Below, piece after piece: positions 22,833 to 32,414 of a stretch of 36,261 bases of DNA. Location of the stretch: the NCBI GenBank assembly GCA_012839345.1, contig DUNN01000001.1:1-36261 (forward strand). Reading direction: 5' to 3'. Below the pieces are notes generated by a model. It saw nothing but the letters and a program-made list of their open reading frames with translations. It was not told the DNA's origin and ran no database searches. This stretch comes from Clostridiales bacterium. Lineage in GTDB: Bacteria; Bacillota; Clostridia; Oscillospirales; Acutalibacteraceae. The position numbers and the translations under genes were made by a program. How positions within the stretch are numbered: position 1 is the first letter of the stretch; the number at the start of each line of letters is the position of its first letter.

Positions 22833-24188
22833 TTACATTCTTCTATATTTTTTTACCCGGCGCAGTTTTTTCTTTTTGCGGTTGTAAATCAGTGCAAGGA
22901 TAATATAAATGATGAGAAGCAACACAATAATTCCCGCTATGACCAAAAACCAGGTGGAAGTCAGAATCTGCTTAATGGTGTCCGTAGTATGAAGGACTTC
23001 GCTGCGCTCCACGCTTTCGGAGGCCACCAGGTTAATCGTGGTAAGTTGCTGGTTGGCATAGCTGAGCGTTGCAGTGCCGATAACCTGACCCTTCTTGATC
23101 GGAGCATTGATGCTTTCCGGTATATGTTTTGTAATCACCACACTGCTGGCCGATACGTTGATGGGCAGCATGGCAGAGTAATTCTTTTCTGCGACAAGAA
23201 GTACTTTATCTTTGTTCCAGGCGTAATTAACCTTGATTTCTCCCAAAGAATCCTGTGTTTTTACGATCTGCTTCAGTTCCAAATTTCGAAACGCCCATCG
23301 GTACAGCGCCGCCGTGTCAATCATTTCTCCACGGGTAGAAATAGGTTTGCCTTTGGAGTCTACGTCCGGCGCGCCGAGCGCCACGCAGAGATAGCTGTAA
23401 CCCTCCGCCGTTGCGGAGGAAACCAGGCAGTACCCGGACTCATCCGTGTGGCCGGTTTTAATCCCGCGCGCGTACTGATAATAGTATTTTCCGCCTAGCA
23501 GGTTTTTGTTGATGAGATAGTTTGTTGTGGAAAGGGTCAGCGGCTTGCCCGCTCTTGGCCCGCCGACCGGCTTGTAGGTGTAGATGGTCTGGGAGGTAAT
23601 TTCCGTGAAATGCGGAAGGCTCATGGCGTATTTGGTCATCAAATACAAATCGTGCGCCGTTGTGTAATGGTTATCGTCGTGCAGACCGTGCGGATTGGCA
23701 AAATGGGTACCTGTACAGCCAAGTTCCTTCGCCTTGGCATTCATCATATCAACGAAGGCATCCACGTTTCCGCCGCCGATATAGTCAGCAAGAACCAGCG
23801 CAGCATCGTTACCGCTTGGAACCAGCATACAGTTTAAAAGCTGCAAAGCGGTCAGCACGTCACCTTCCTTAATGCCGGAAAGGGAGCTTCCGGTGCCGAG
23901 CAGTTTGTCCACAACGCTTTTTGTAACAGTAATTTTTGTTCCTTCCAAGTCCTTAATATGTTCGCTTGCCACAATAAAAGTCATAATTTTTGTTGTGGAA
24001 GCAGGCTCCCGGCGCATATCCGCGTTCTTTTGGTACACAACGGTGTTTGTGTCCAGATTCACCAGTTCAATCGCCGCGGAATAGGTCGAAAAATCGATAT
24101 TAAAGGTCGCTGCATTTGCCGCGACAGAAGAGGTGAAAACGAAAACCGTCAGAAACAAACTGAACAGGGCGGTGAGCTTTTTTTTCAT
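22833..24188 (-). CDS. Serine-type D-Ala-D-Ala carboxypeptidase (DacA/DacF type, PBP)
   Basis: This 451-residue membrane-anchored enzyme trims D-Ala from peptidoglycan stem peptides outside the membrane. A signal peptide covers about 1-27 (cleavage likely after ANA). The peptidase S11 motifs are complete: S64-T-T-K67 (EPASTTK), S125-G-N127 and K244-T-G246. A beta-rich C-terminal domain follows (about 290-400), then one transmembrane helix (about 413-438) and a basic tail. DacF in Bacillus acts in spore cortex formation; I see no clear sporulation promoter here, so a vegetative DacA role is equally possible. CTGGAGG precedes the ATG. Confidence 0.93.
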   Translation of the reverse strand: MKKKLTALFSLFLTVFVFTSSVAANAATFNIDFSTYSAAIELVNLDTNTVVYQKNADMRREPASTTKIMTFIVASEHIKDLEGTKITVTKSVVDKLLGTGSSLSGIKEGDVLTALQLLNCMLVPSGNDAALVLADYIGGGNVDAFVDMMNAKAKELGCTGTHFANPHGLHDDNHYTTAHDLYLMTKYAMSLPHFTEITSQTIYTYKPVGGPRAGKPLTLSTTNYLINKNLLGGKYYYQYARGIKTGHTDESGYCLVSSATAEGYSYLCVALGAPDVDSKGKPISTRGEMIDTAALYRWAFRNLELKQIVKTQDSLGEIKVNYAWNKDKVLLVAEKNYSAMLPINVSASSVVITKHIPESINAPIKKGQVIGTATLSYANQQLTTINLVASESVERSEVLHTTDTIKQILTSTWFLVIAGIIVLLLIIYIILALIYNRKKKKLRRVKKYRRM

Positions 24189-24371
24189 GGAACTTTTGCC
24201 TCCAGTGTGATATTATAGAAACAGTAAGAGATATACTGCATGGGAAGGGATTGTGATGTAAATTTGCATGGCATTTTCCTTCCAAAAACGGGGCTTTATG
24301 CGGTGTGCCCCAGGCCTGGAAAAGGCTGACAACCGGTAAAATGACGGTGTACCTTTTCAGTATATCAGTAT

Positions 24372-24401
24372 TTTACCAAAAGATAAAGGGAAGTTTATAA
24401 T
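24372..24401 (+). promoter_or_regulatory. Promoter of the metallophosphoesterase gene, -10 within a palindrome
   Basis: TTTACC (24372-24377), an 18-base spacer and TATAAT (24396-24401). The -10 lies within the near-perfect palindrome GTTTATAATTGTAAAC (24393-24408), which could bind a regulator. Confidence 0.5.
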
Positions 24402-24435
24402 TGTAAACAATTTGTAAGATAATGGAGGAATTTCA

Positions 24436-25125
24436 GTGATCTACATTACCGGTGATCTTCACGGGGAAATGAGCCGTTTCGATTCTTCGGCGATGAAAAA
24501 ACTAAAAAAAGGTGATACGCTGATCGTCTGCGGAGATTTCGGTTTTATTTGGGATGGCGGTGAAAAAGAAGAGAAAGCTTTGAAAAAACTGAACCGTAAA
24601 AAGTACCGGATTTTATTTGTGGACGGAACGCATGAAAACTTTGACCTGCTCGAACGCTATCCGGTAACCGAATGGAACGGCGGAAAGGTGCAGTGTATAA
24701 ACGAAAATGTTTACCACCTGATGCGCGGCCAAATCTTTACCTTGGAGGGAAAAACGATTTTCACGTTTGGCGGCGGGGAAAGCCCGGAAAAGCTGATGCG
24801 TATGGAAGTCGGTAAATGGTGGGAACAGGAAATGCCAAGTGTAGAGGAAATGAAGGAAGGAGTTCTCAACCTTCGTAATGCCGATATGAAAGTGGATTAT
24901 ATTGTAACGCACGAGCCGCCGCCGAAAATTACATACAGCGCGGGCGGCCAAAGGGAAAATGCCAACCAGCTGGACGCATATTTTGAGCAGCTTGCTAAAC
25001 AGGTGGAGTTTCGGCGGTGGTTTTTCGGTTCCGTACATTTTGACCGCAAAATAACCTCGAAAAACATTGCCGTTTTCAATGACGTCATTCCAATGGAAGC
25101 GCCGCAGCAAAGGCGCTTTCGCTAA
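24436..25125 (+). CDS. Metallophosphoesterase family protein
   Basis: This 229-residue calcineurin-like phosphoesterase has the metal-binding motifs in order: GDLHGEM (6-12), CGDFGFIWDGG (about 32-42), VDGTHENFD (about 61-69) and THEPPP (about 154-159), followed by GSVHFD. The substrate is unknown. The start is GTG with ATGGAGG upstream. It is a single gene, divergent from the carboxypeptidase gene and convergent with recG. Confidence 0.88.
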   Translation: MIYITGDLHGEMSRFDSSAMKKLKKGDTLIVCGDFGFIWDGGEKEEKALKKLNRKKYRILFVDGTHENFDLLERYPVTEWNGGKVQCINENVYHLMRGQIFTLEGKTIFTFGGGESPEKLMRMEVGKWWEQEMPSVEEMKEGVLNLRNADMKVDYIVTHEPPPKITYSAGGQRENANQLDAYFEQLAKQVEFRRWFFGSVHFDRKITSKNIAVFNDVIPMEAPQQRRFR

Positions 25126-25143
25126 ATCGCTTGAATCGTTCGG

Positions 25144-25186
25144 CCGCCGCACCGGGGGTTTAACTCCGGTGCGGCGGTATTTTTTA
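25144..25186 (+). terminator. Terminator after the metallophosphoesterase gene
   Basis: CCGCCGCACCGG (25144-25155) pairs perfectly with CCGGTGCGGCGG (25166-25177), and TATTTTTT follows. Confidence 0.9.
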
Positions 25187-25294
25187 AGGCATTGCCGCTT
25201 TCAGCGCCGGACGGTTGTTCTGGGCTGCGAAAATTCCAGCGAAATGTTGTTGGGTTAATTATCTTCCCACGCTTTCTCGAAAAGCGCAGGAACA

Positions 25295-27328
25295 TCAGGA
25301 AACGACCATGGCTTGAAACAGCTGGTTTACCTCTGCACGCAGTCCGTGATGTTCCGGGAGCGCAAGCTCCGGGTCTTGATGGAGCAGCTCTGTCGCGACG
25401 GCCTGTGCTTCTTTCAGCACGCTGGTGTTGTTCAGCATGTCCGCGATTTTCAGCTCGGGGAGGCCATGCTGCCGGTGCCCGAAAAAGTCGCCAGGCCCGC
25501 GCAGGCGCAGGTCCTCGTCCGCTATTTTAAAGCCGTCGTTTGTTTCGCACATGATTTTCAGGCGTGCAGCTGTTTCTTCATTCTGCGCATCGGAAACCAA
25601 AATGCAGGTGGAGCGGTAGGCCCCGCGCCCAACCCGCCCGCGCAGCTGGTGAAGCTGGGAAAGGCCGTAACGCTCTGCATTTTCAATCATCATCACAACG
25701 GCGTTCGGCACGTCGACACCAACCTCTACCACCGTGGTGGAAACCAGAACAGAAAGCTTACCAGCTGCGAAGTCCGCCATGACCGATTCTTTTTCTTTCG
25801 GCTTCATGCGGCCATGCAGAATACCGATGCGGCAGCCAGGGAGCCACTCGTTTTTCAACCGTTCTGCGTATTGGGTAACGCTTGCCAGATCGTTCTGTCC
25901 CTCCTCAATCATGGGGCAGATAATGTAACACTGCCGCCCTTCTTCAATGTGATTGCGCAGAAAACGGAACGCCCGGCGGCGCTTGTCACTGGTGATTGCG
26001 TAGGTGGCGATGGGCTGCCTTCCCGGCGGAAGCTCGTCCAGCACAGAAATATCCAGATCGCCGTAAATTACCAGCGCCAACGTGCGGGGAATGGGCGTTG
26101 CGCTCATGACCAGAAGGTGTGGATGGTCGCCTTTTGCGCTGAGCGCGGCTCGCTGTGCCACGCCGAACCGGTGCTGTTCGTCCGTAATGACCAGACCAAG
26201 ATTGGAAAATACTACGTCACCGGAAAACAGGGCATGTGTGCCAACGGCAAGCTGTATTTCCCCGGAAGCCAGACCGGTCAGCACCTCTTTCTTTTTCGCT
26301 GCGGAGAGGGAACCGGTCAGCAGGGCCACGCGGGTGCCCGTGTGCTTTAGCAGGCCGGTCAGTGTATCATAATGCTGATGCGCCAGAATTTCGGTCGGCG
26401 CCATCAGGGCTGCCTGCATCCCGTTCTTAATGACGGAGTAACAAAGCGCCGCGGCGACTGCTGTTTTTCCGGAGCCAACATCGCCCTGTACCAGTCGGTT
26501 CATGGTTTTTCCGCTGAGCATGTCCGCCATGGCCTCCTGTACTGCGCGGCGCTGGGCGCCGGTGGGAACAAAGGGGAGAAGACCGAAAAATTCCTGCGAA
26601 TAGTCGTTGGTCAGCTTCAGGCGGCTGGCTTCCCGGGAACGGCCCTTCATGCGGAACAGCCCAAGCTGAAGCACTAAAAGTTCCTCAAAAATCAAACGGC
26701 GGCGGGCCAGCTCCAAGCTTTCCATATCCTTTGGGAAATGAATGTTTTCCAATGCGAAGCGAAGATGGCTCAGGGAATAGCGCATGCGGATTTCGTTTGG
26801 AATCGGGTCATTCAGAACATCCGGCAGAAGCGTAAACGCGCTTTTCACGGCGTTTTCAATCAATTTGCTGGACAGGCCTTGCGTCTGCGGATAAATCGGG
26901 CGGATGGGCAGGCAGCTTTCGGCCGGAAAAAATTCCGGTGAAGTCATCTGCCGCTTGAGAAAGTTTGCGGTTACCTTGCCATAAAACAGGTAAGCCTCGC
27001 CTTCTTTTAGAAGATTTCCTACATAGGGATTATTAAAGAAGGTGAGTTCCATGTCGCGCGCCCCGTCGGAAACCACCGTTTTATAAAGCGTCATGCCGCC
27101 GCGGATACGGGTTTCCCGGACCGGACGCAGCACCACAGCGCGAATGGCACAAGGGGTGCCCAAAGGGGCCTCCTGAATGGAGCAGGGATGGCTCAAATCC
27201 TCGTAAGCACGCGGATAGAAACGCAGTAAAGCGCCGATGGTAGGCACGCCAAGCTTGTCAAACAGCTTTGCGCGCCGATCACCGACGCCTTTTAAATTTC
27301 GAATATTCTGGTGAAATAATGAACTCAT
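25295..27328 (-). CDS. recG: ATP-dependent DNA helicase RecG
   Basis: This 677-residue helicase rescues stalled replication forks by branch migration. The N-terminal wedge/OB domain covers about 1-150. The helicase motifs are GDVGSGKT (282-289, Walker A), DEQH (383-386, Walker B), SATPIPRTLAL, and motif VI near QLRGRVGRG. GCGGGGAATTCCT precedes the ATG. It lies 61 bases after fakA on the same strand and is probably co-transcribed. Confidence 0.97.
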   Translation of the reverse strand: MSSLFHQNIRNLKGVGDRRAKLFDKLGVPTIGALLRFYPRAYEDLSHPCSIQEAPLGTPCAIRAVVLRPVRETRIRGGMTLYKTVVSDGARDMELTFFNNPYVGNLLKEGEAYLFYGKVTANFLKRQMTSPEFFPAESCLPIRPIYPQTQGLSSKLIENAVKSAFTLLPDVLNDPIPNEIRMRYSLSHLRFALENIHFPKDMESLELARRRLIFEELLVLQLGLFRMKGRSREASRLKLTNDYSQEFFGLLPFVPTGAQRRAVQEAMADMLSGKTMNRLVQGDVGSGKTAVAAALCYSVIKNGMQAALMAPTEILAHQHYDTLTGLLKHTGTRVALLTGSLSAAKKKEVLTGLASGEIQLAVGTHALFSGDVVFSNLGLVITDEQHRFGVAQRAALSAKGDHPHLLVMSATPIPRTLALVIYGDLDISVLDELPPGRQPIATYAITSDKRRRAFRFLRNHIEEGRQCYIICPMIEEGQNDLASVTQYAERLKNEWLPGCRIGILHGRMKPKEKESVMADFAAGKLSVLVSTTVVEVGVDVPNAVVMMIENAERYGLSQLHQLRGRVGRGAYRSTCILVSDAQNEETAARLKIMCETNDGFKIADEDLRLRGPGDFFGHRQHGLPELKIADMLNNTSVLKEAQAVATELLHQDPELALPEHHGLRAEVNQLFQAMVVS

Positions 27329-27389
27329 AGGAATTCCCCGCCTGTTCCTTTCGGCATGGCGGCCAAAACAGAATCTTTACACGTTGTGT

Positions 27390-29051
27390 TTATTCGACGG
27401 AAATAATAAAGTAATACACCGGCTGGCCGCCGTTTACGAGCGTGACTTCAATGTTGCTGTTCACTTTGCTCTTGATTCGTTCATACGCTTCATTGGCCTG
27501 TGCCTCCGTTACATCCGAACCGTAAATAATGGTAATGAACGAAGTGTTGCGGTTGACCATGGAGCGGGTCAAGCGGGTGCAGGTACGCACAATATCCTTG
27601 TCAATGAAATCCATCTTGCCGTTGTTCAGGCCAAGAATATCGCCCTGCTTGATTTTATGGCCGCCAAATTCGGAATCGCGGGCGGCAAAGGTAACGGTAC
27701 CGGTGGATACGCCCGAAGCGGCGTTCATCATGTTAACGGTGTTGACCTCCACCACGGCGTCCGGGTCATATGCCAGCATGGCGGAAAGGCCCTGGGGAAT
27801 GGTGCGGGTCGGCAGTACGATGACCTTACGGTCTGTTACCAGAGGAATCGTTTGCTCCGCGGCCATAATGATGTTTTTATTATTCGGCAAAACCAGAACG
27901 GTTTTTGCCGGGGTTGCTTTAATTGCTTCCAAAATGTCTTCGGTGCTCGGATTCATGGTCTGACCGCCGCTGACGACCTGTGCGCAGCCCAGGTCGGCGA
28001 ACAGGGTTTTCAATCCTTCTCCGGTGGCTACGGCGACAAATCCGACTTCTTCCACAGGATCAGCGGGAGCTAAAGGGGCTTTGGCCTTTGCTTTGCTTTT
28101 TTCGTTTTCCTCCGCCGCCTTGCGGTGCTGTTCCTTCATGTTTTCAATCTTTACGGTAAGCAGCTGGCCGTAGGCAAGGCCGGCCTGCAGTGCGTTTCCA
28201 GGCTCTTCTGTGTGGACGTGTACCTTAATGATTTCATCATCGTCAACCAGTACCAACGAGTCGCCGATGGTCTGCAGGTAAGCACGCAGTTCGGCGGGGT
28301 CCTTTTGGCATTCGTGGTTGCGGCCCACAATAAATTCTGTGCAATAGGTGAAGTGAATGACCTGATCGAACTCTGCTGCCGCATTCCGGAAAAAGTCATC
28401 GCCCGACGGTTTGGAGTCTGTCTCCACTTCGTTTACAATAATGGTGTTATCGCGCAGAACGCTCAACATGCCTTCAAAAATATAGCAAAGCCCCTGGCCG
28501 CCTGCATCCACTACACCAGCCTTTTTCAGGACGGGAAGCAGTTCGGGTGTATGGGCGAGAGCTTCTTTGGCGCCGTCGCACACAGCACTCCACACATAAA
28601 CCACGTCGTCGTTTACAGCAGCTGCCGCTTTGCCCTTTTCACAGGCCACCCGGGCTACGGTAAGGATGGTTCCCTCCGTTGGTTTCATAACCGCTTTATA
28701 GGCGGCTTCCACACCCAGGGAAAGCGCTTCTACCAATTCGGTTCCGGCAATTTCATCCAGGCCTTCCACTCCTTTGGAAAAGCCGCGGAACAGCAGAGAA
28801 AGAATAACGCCCGAATTACCGCGTGCGCCGCGCAGCATGGCGCTGGCCGCCGTATGGGCCACGTCTCCGGCCTTGCCGCCCTCTGCCTTTGCAAGCTCGG
28901 TGGAAGCCGCACTGATGGTCATGGACATATTGGTACCCGTGTCGCCGTCCGGCACAGGGAAGATATTCAACTCGTTAACCGATGTTTTATGCTTTAAAAT
29001 ATTATTCGCGCCTGATATAATCGCATTTCTCAGGTCTGTTCCGTTTATCAC
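27390..29051 (-). CDS. fakA: Fatty acid kinase subunit FakA-like (DAK2 domain, YloV)
   Basis: This 553-residue cytosolic protein carries an N-terminal DAK2/DhaL nucleotide-binding domain (PVPDGDTGTNMSMT at about 32-45; GARGNSGVILS at about 74-84). The middle and C-terminal domains are typical of FakA/YloV (FVAVATGEGL, LPNNKNIIMAAEQ). FakA phosphorylates fatty acids held by a DegV-type FakB; no FakB gene is nearby. GTG 29051 has AGGGAGTG upstream. The usual neighbour upstream, the Asp23/YloU gene, is absent. recG follows, as in many Firmicutes. Confidence 0.93.
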   Translation of the reverse strand: MINGTDLRNAIISGANNILKHKTSVNELNIFPVPDGDTGTNMSMTISAASTELAKAEGGKAGDVAHTAASAMLRGARGNSGVILSLLFRGFSKGVEGLDEIAGTELVEALSLGVEAAYKAVMKPTEGTILTVARVACEKGKAAAAVNDDVVYVWSAVCDGAKEALAHTPELLPVLKKAGVVDAGGQGLCYIFEGMLSVLRDNTIIVNEVETDSKPSGDDFFRNAAAEFDQVIHFTYCTEFIVGRNHECQKDPAELRAYLQTIGDSLVLVDDDEIIKVHVHTEEPGNALQAGLAYGQLLTVKIENMKEQHRKAAEENEKSKAKAKAPLAPADPVEEVGFVAVATGEGLKTLFADLGCAQVVSGGQTMNPSTEDILEAIKATPAKTVLVLPNNKNIIMAAEQTIPLVTDRKVIVLPTRTIPQGLSAMLAYDPDAVVEVNTVNMMNAASGVSTGTVTFAARDSEFGGHKIKQGDILGLNNGKMDFIDKDIVRTCTRLTRSMVNRNTSFITIIYGSDVTEAQANEAYERIKSKVNSNIEVTLVNGGQPVYYFIISVE

Positions 29052-29139
29052 TTTACAGCACTCCCTAATTTAGCATTCTTCGAATCAAACAGATTACTCA
29101 GTATATCACTTTGGGGATTCTAGTAATTTTCATTTCATC

Positions 29140-29168
29140 ATTATAGCATAATACAGGAGTAGATTCAA
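29140..29168 (-). promoter_or_regulatory. Sigma A promoter of fakA-recG
   Basis: On the minus strand TTGAAT (29163-29168), a 17-base spacer and TATAAT (29140-29145). Confidence 0.75.
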
Positions 29169-29212
29169 TGTTTAATTCCGTGGGCGGCACATGAAATCGG
29201 GCAGATAAAACA

Positions 29213-29240
29213 AAAAATCCCCACAAAAGTGAGGATTTTT
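29213..29240 (-). terminator. Terminator after spoVS
   Basis: AAAAATCCCCAC and GTGAGGATTTTT pair (one mismatch) around AAAA. On the minus strand the hairpin is followed by T residues. Confidence 0.82.
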
Positions 29241-29259
29241 CGCTGGCTCTTTGGTGTGT

Positions 29260-29520
29260 TTACCTTGGCTCTACAATCAGCTTAATGGCGGTACGTTCTT
29301 CCCCGTCAATGGTCACGCTGGCAAAAGCCGGAATGCAGACAATATCCGTGCCGGCGGGGGCCAGATATCCTCTGGCAATCGCGACGGCCTTAATAGCCTG
29401 ATTGGCGGCTCCTGCACCGACAGCCTGCAATTCAACCATACCTGTTTCACGGATGACTCCTGCGATTGCACCGGCTACGGAGTTAGGCGCTGATTTTGAT
29501 GATACTTTTAATATTTCCAT
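29260..29520 (-). CDS. spoVS: Stage V sporulation protein S
   Basis: This 86-residue protein is nearly invariant across spore formers. Its whole sequence matches the SpoVS pattern: LKVSSKSAPNSVAGAIAGV at the start, VGAGAANQAIKAVAIARG in the middle and TAIKLIVEPR at the end. It has an Alba-like fold and influences septation and sporulation, probably through nucleic-acid binding. TGGAGG precedes the ATG. It is a single gene with its own promoter and terminator, downstream of rny-ymdB as in many relatives. Confidence 0.96.
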   Translation of the reverse strand: MEILKVSSKSAPNSVAGAIAGVIRETGMVELQAVGAGAANQAIKAVAIARGYLAPAGTDIVCIPAFASVTIDGEERTAIKLIVEPR

Positions 29521-29553
29521 AGGCTATCCTCCAGACCACAGGTTAATAATATC

Positions 29554-29582
29554 ATCATAAATCTAATTTGAAAAATTTGCAA
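29554..29582 (-). promoter_or_regulatory. Promoter of spoVS
   Basis: On the minus strand TTGCAA (29577-29582), a 17-base spacer and TATGAT (29554-29559). This is sigma A-like; I do not see a convincing sigma H site. Confidence 0.55.
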
Positions 29583-29645
29583 GTATTATTTGCTAAAAAA
29601 CAATATAATGTAAAAATAAATTTGTAAAAACTACCTGATTTTAAT

Positions 29646-30413
29646 TTAACGAATCTGAAAACGTTCCACAGATACTGCTTTTCCTGTTTTTTCGTCAATA
29701 TGCAGCAAAATGCCATCCATTTCGCAGGGACCGTCCGCCAAGTCGAACCGCACCGGCATTTTGGTGCGCATCTTCTGAATGACCAACTCCGGTTTTACAC
29801 CGAGCACGGAATGAATGGGACCGGTCATTCCAAGGTCGGAAAGGTACGCCGTTCCGTTCGGAAGAATGCATTCGTCGGCGGTTTGTACGTGGGTGTGCGT
29901 GCCGAATACCGCGGAAACTCTTCCATCCATATAATAGGCAAAGGAGCGCTTTTCACCGGTTGCCTCTGCGTGAAAATCCACCAGTGTGATTTTCGGCAAT
30001 CCTTCGGTCAGCAGGCGGTCTGCTTTGTCAAACGGCGAGTCTAAACTATCCATGTAAACAACACCCATCAGGTTGATGACCCCGACCTGAATCCGGCCCA
30101 TATCAACAATGCAAACCCCTTTTCCAGGCGCGGCAGGGGGAAAGTTCGCCGGGCGGAGCAGCGTGTCGCAAGAATCGTACAGGTCGTAGCTTTCCCGGCG
30201 GCGGAAGCTGTGGTTTCCGGTTGTAATAACATCTACGCCGCTGTCAAACAGATACTGTGCGGAAACCGGGGTAATGCCGTTGCCGTCTGCCGAGTTTTCC
30301 CCGTTGGCAATGACCAAATCTACTCCCTTAGCCTTTTTAAACTGCGGGAGGTGGTCCCGCAAAAAGCGGCAGCCAATGCTGCCGACTACATCCCCAATGG
30401 CTAGAATGTTCAA
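29646..30413 (-). CDS. ymdB: TIGR00282 family metallophosphoesterase (YmdB)
   Basis: This 255-residue phosphodiesterase of the YmdB family hydrolyses 2',3'-cyclic nucleotides and affects biofilm and motility decisions in Bacillus. Motifs include LAIGDVVGSIG (4-14), IANGENSADGNGITP (about 39-53), TTGNHSFRRRE (about 66-76), VDFHAEATGEK and GTHTHVQTADE. I start it at TTG 30413, with AGGAGG at good spacing; an upstream extension of 30 residues is unlike the family. It follows rny, but a strong terminator lies between them. Confidence 0.94.
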   Translation of the reverse strand: MNILAIGDVVGSIGCRFLRDHLPQFKKAKGVDLVIANGENSADGNGITPVSAQYLFDSGVDVITTGNHSFRRRESYDLYDSCDTLLRPANFPPAAPGKGVCIVDMGRIQVGVINLMGVVYMDSLDSPFDKADRLLTEGLPKITLVDFHAEATGEKRSFAYYMDGRVSAVFGTHTHVQTADECILPNGTAYLSDLGMTGPIHSVLGVKPELVIQKMRTKMPVRFDLADGPCEMDGILLHIDEKTGKAVSVERFQIR

Positions 30414-30484
30414 AGAAATACCCTCCTGTATGCGGAACCATTTGCCGGCGGGTTCTGCCTGCCGATGCCCCGTGTTTTTAATGT

Positions 30485-30514
30485 TAAAAAAGGGGAACAG
30501 CAAAGCCGTTCCCC
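30485..30514 (-). terminator. Terminator between rny and ymdB
   Basis: On the minus strand GGGGAAC and GTTCCCC (30508-30514 and 30492-30498) form a 7-bp stem, followed by a run of seven T (30485-30491). ymdB expression from the rny promoter therefore needs read-through. Confidence 0.85.
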
Positions 30515-30548
30515 AGTTATTTTCGCAGTTACCGTTTTCATCGCCGCA

Positions 30549-32111
30549 TTATCGCGCGTACTCGATTGCCCGGCTTTCACGAATAATGTTAACCTTAATC
30601 TGACCGGGATATTCCAGATCGCTTTCGATTTTCTTACAGATATCTCTTGCCAACAGCGCCATTTTATCATCGCTGATGGCTTCCGGCTTTACAATAACAC
30701 GAATTTCTCTGCCGGCCTGAATCGCAAAGCAACGTTCCACACCTTCAAAGGAAGAAGCAACTTCTTCCAGCTTCTCAAGCCGCTTGATGTAGTTTTCTAG
30801 ATTTTCCCTTCTTGCACCCGGCCTTGCTGCGGAAATCGCATCGGCTGCCTGAACCAGGCAAGCAATGACGGTTTTCGGTTCCACATCGCCGTGGTGCGCA
30901 TGAATCGCGTGAATGACGGTTTCGCTTTCCTTGTACTTGCGGGCCACATCAACGCCAATATCCACATGGGACCCTTCCATTTCGTGGTCAAGGGCCTTGC
31001 CAATGTCGTGCAGAAGTCCGGCTCTGCGCGCCATGGTCGGGTCAAGGCCGAGTTCCGAGGCCATTACGCCGCACAGGCAGGCTACCTCAAGAGAATGGTT
31101 CAAAACGTTTTGCCCATAGCTGGTGCGGTAACGCAAACGGCCAAGCAGCTTTACTAGTTCCGGATGAATTCCGTTAACGCCGGCCTCAATTACGGCACGC
31201 TCGCCTTCCTGCTTAATCGTGGCGTCCACTTCACGGCGGGCTTTGTCAACCATTTCCTCAATGCGCGCGGGATGTATTCTTCCGTCCGCAATTAAATGCT
31301 CCAGAGCAATTCTGGCTACTTCGCGTCGCACAGGCTCAAAGCAGGAGAGTGTGATTGCTTCCGGCGTGTCGTCAATAATCAAATCGACTCCGGTCATGGT
31401 TTCAATGGCACGGATGTTCCGGCCTTCACGGCCAATGATACGGCCTTTCATTTCGTCATTGGGCAGCGGTACAACGGAAATGGTTGCTTCCGCAACATGA
31501 TCTGCAGCACAGCGCTGAATCGCCATGGAAATGATTTCGCGCGCCGTTTTTTCCGCTTCGTCCCGTGTTTGCTGCTCGAATTCCATCATTTTGACGGCCT
31601 TTTCATGGGTGAGCTCATCTTCCAGATTTTTCAGCAGGTACTCTTTGGCTTGATCCGCGGTGAACCCGGAAATGCGCTCCAACATGTCGAACTGGCTTTT
31701 GCGGACGGCTTCGGCTTCCGCCAGACGGTCGTCGGCCTGTTTGTTCTTGTTGGTTAGAATTTCGTCCTTGGCCTCCAGACTTTCCATTTTCTTGTCCAGA
31801 GTTTCTTCTTTTTGTTGAATCCGCCGTTCCTGCCGCTGAACTTCTTTCCTGCGCTCGTTCAGCTCCCGCTCCGATTCGCTTCTCATACGGTGGATTTCAT
31901 CTTTGCCTTCCAGAATAGCTTCTTTCTTTTTCGCTTCCGCGGTCTTTATTGCGTCGCTGACAATCCGCTTAGCTTCCTGCTCTGCGGAACCGATTGCAAA
32001 TTCGGCCTGCTTCTTTCGGTGGTTAATACCTGCAAAAAAAGCAACGACGCCGGAAATAATTGCGCAGACAAGCGCAATTATAATGCAAGCTGTTGTACTG
32101 ACAGTAGACAA
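30549..32111 (-). CDS. rny: Ribonuclease Y
   Basis: This membrane-anchored endoribonuclease starts mRNA decay. The order is an N-terminal transmembrane helix (about 8-30), a long coiled coil (about 35-200), a KH domain ([15 protein letters not shown], about 221-235) and an HD domain with LLHDIGK near 365-371. I start it at TTG 32111, behind AAGGAGGTG. This gives 520 residues, the usual length. The upstream ATG at 32159 has no ribosome binding site and adds 16 unusual residues. Its promoter is at 32216-32245, and a tandem 10-bp repeat lies in the leader. Confidence 0.96.
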   Translation of the reverse strand: MSTVSTTACIIIALVCAIISGVVAFFAGINHRKKQAEFAIGSAEQEAKRIVSDAIKTAEAKKKEAILEGKDEIHRMRSESERELNERRKEVQRQERRIQQKEETLDKKMESLEAKDEILTNKNKQADDRLAEAEAVRKSQFDMLERISGFTADQAKEYLLKNLEDELTHEKAVKMMEFEQQTRDEAEKTAREIISMAIQRCAADHVAEATISVVPLPNDEMKGRIIGREGRNIRAIETMTGVDLIIDDTPEAITLSCFEPVRREVARIALEHLIADGRIHPARIEEMVDKARREVDATIKQEGERAVIEAGVNGIHPELVKLLGRLRYRTSYGQNVLNHSLEVACLCGVMASELGLDPTMARRAGLLHDIGKALDHEMEGSHVDIGVDVARKYKESETVIHAIHAHHGDVEPKTVIACLVQAADAISAARPGARRENLENYIKRLEKLEEVASSFEGVERCFAIQAGREIRVIVKPEAISDDKMALLARDICKKIESDLEYPGQIKVNIIRESRAIEYAR

Positions 32112-32185
32112 ATGTGTTGGCACCTCCTTGTCTTTCAAATCTTTTTCATATTTTTTCATTTTAATTTTATGGGTGCGCTAATCCC

Positions 32186-32205
32186 ATTAATGCATATTAA
32201 TGCAT
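32186..32205. repeat. Perfect tandem 10-bp repeat in the rny leader
   Basis: ATTAATGCAT occurs twice head to tail (32186-32195, 32196-32205). Read on the minus strand (the rny sense), each unit contains ATGCATTAA, a start-His-stop mini-frame, close to the predicted 5' end of the rny transcript. Confidence 0.8.
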
Positions 32206-32215
32206 CATACCAATA

Positions 32216-32245
32216 ATTGTATTACTTTTGGTACCCTGCTGTCAA
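32216..32245 (-). promoter_or_regulatory. Sigma A promoter of rny
   Basis: On the minus strand TTGACA (32240-32245), an 18-base spacer and TACAAT (32216-32221). The leader to the TTG start is about 95 bases. Confidence 0.75.
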
Positions 32246-32414
32246 GAAATATTGTCTACTATTCGCATAATCAAATATACAATTTGTTCCTACCGTTTTA
32301 GTATCATTTCATAGAAATTTCTTTTAAAAAATTCTATTATTTAATAAGTTTTATCCTGCAAAGGAAGTATTTTTCGGGTGAATTTGTATTTTTCCGTGAA
32401 ATTTGATTTCCCAC

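Noticed and set aside
25313..26350. 345-codon frame opposite recG
   Set aside because: RecG motifs on the minus strand are complete; this frame is an antisense shadow.
32112..32159. Upstream ATG start for RNase Y at 32159
   Set aside because: No ribosome binding site there, whereas TTG 32111 has AAGGAGGTG and yields the usual 520 residues.
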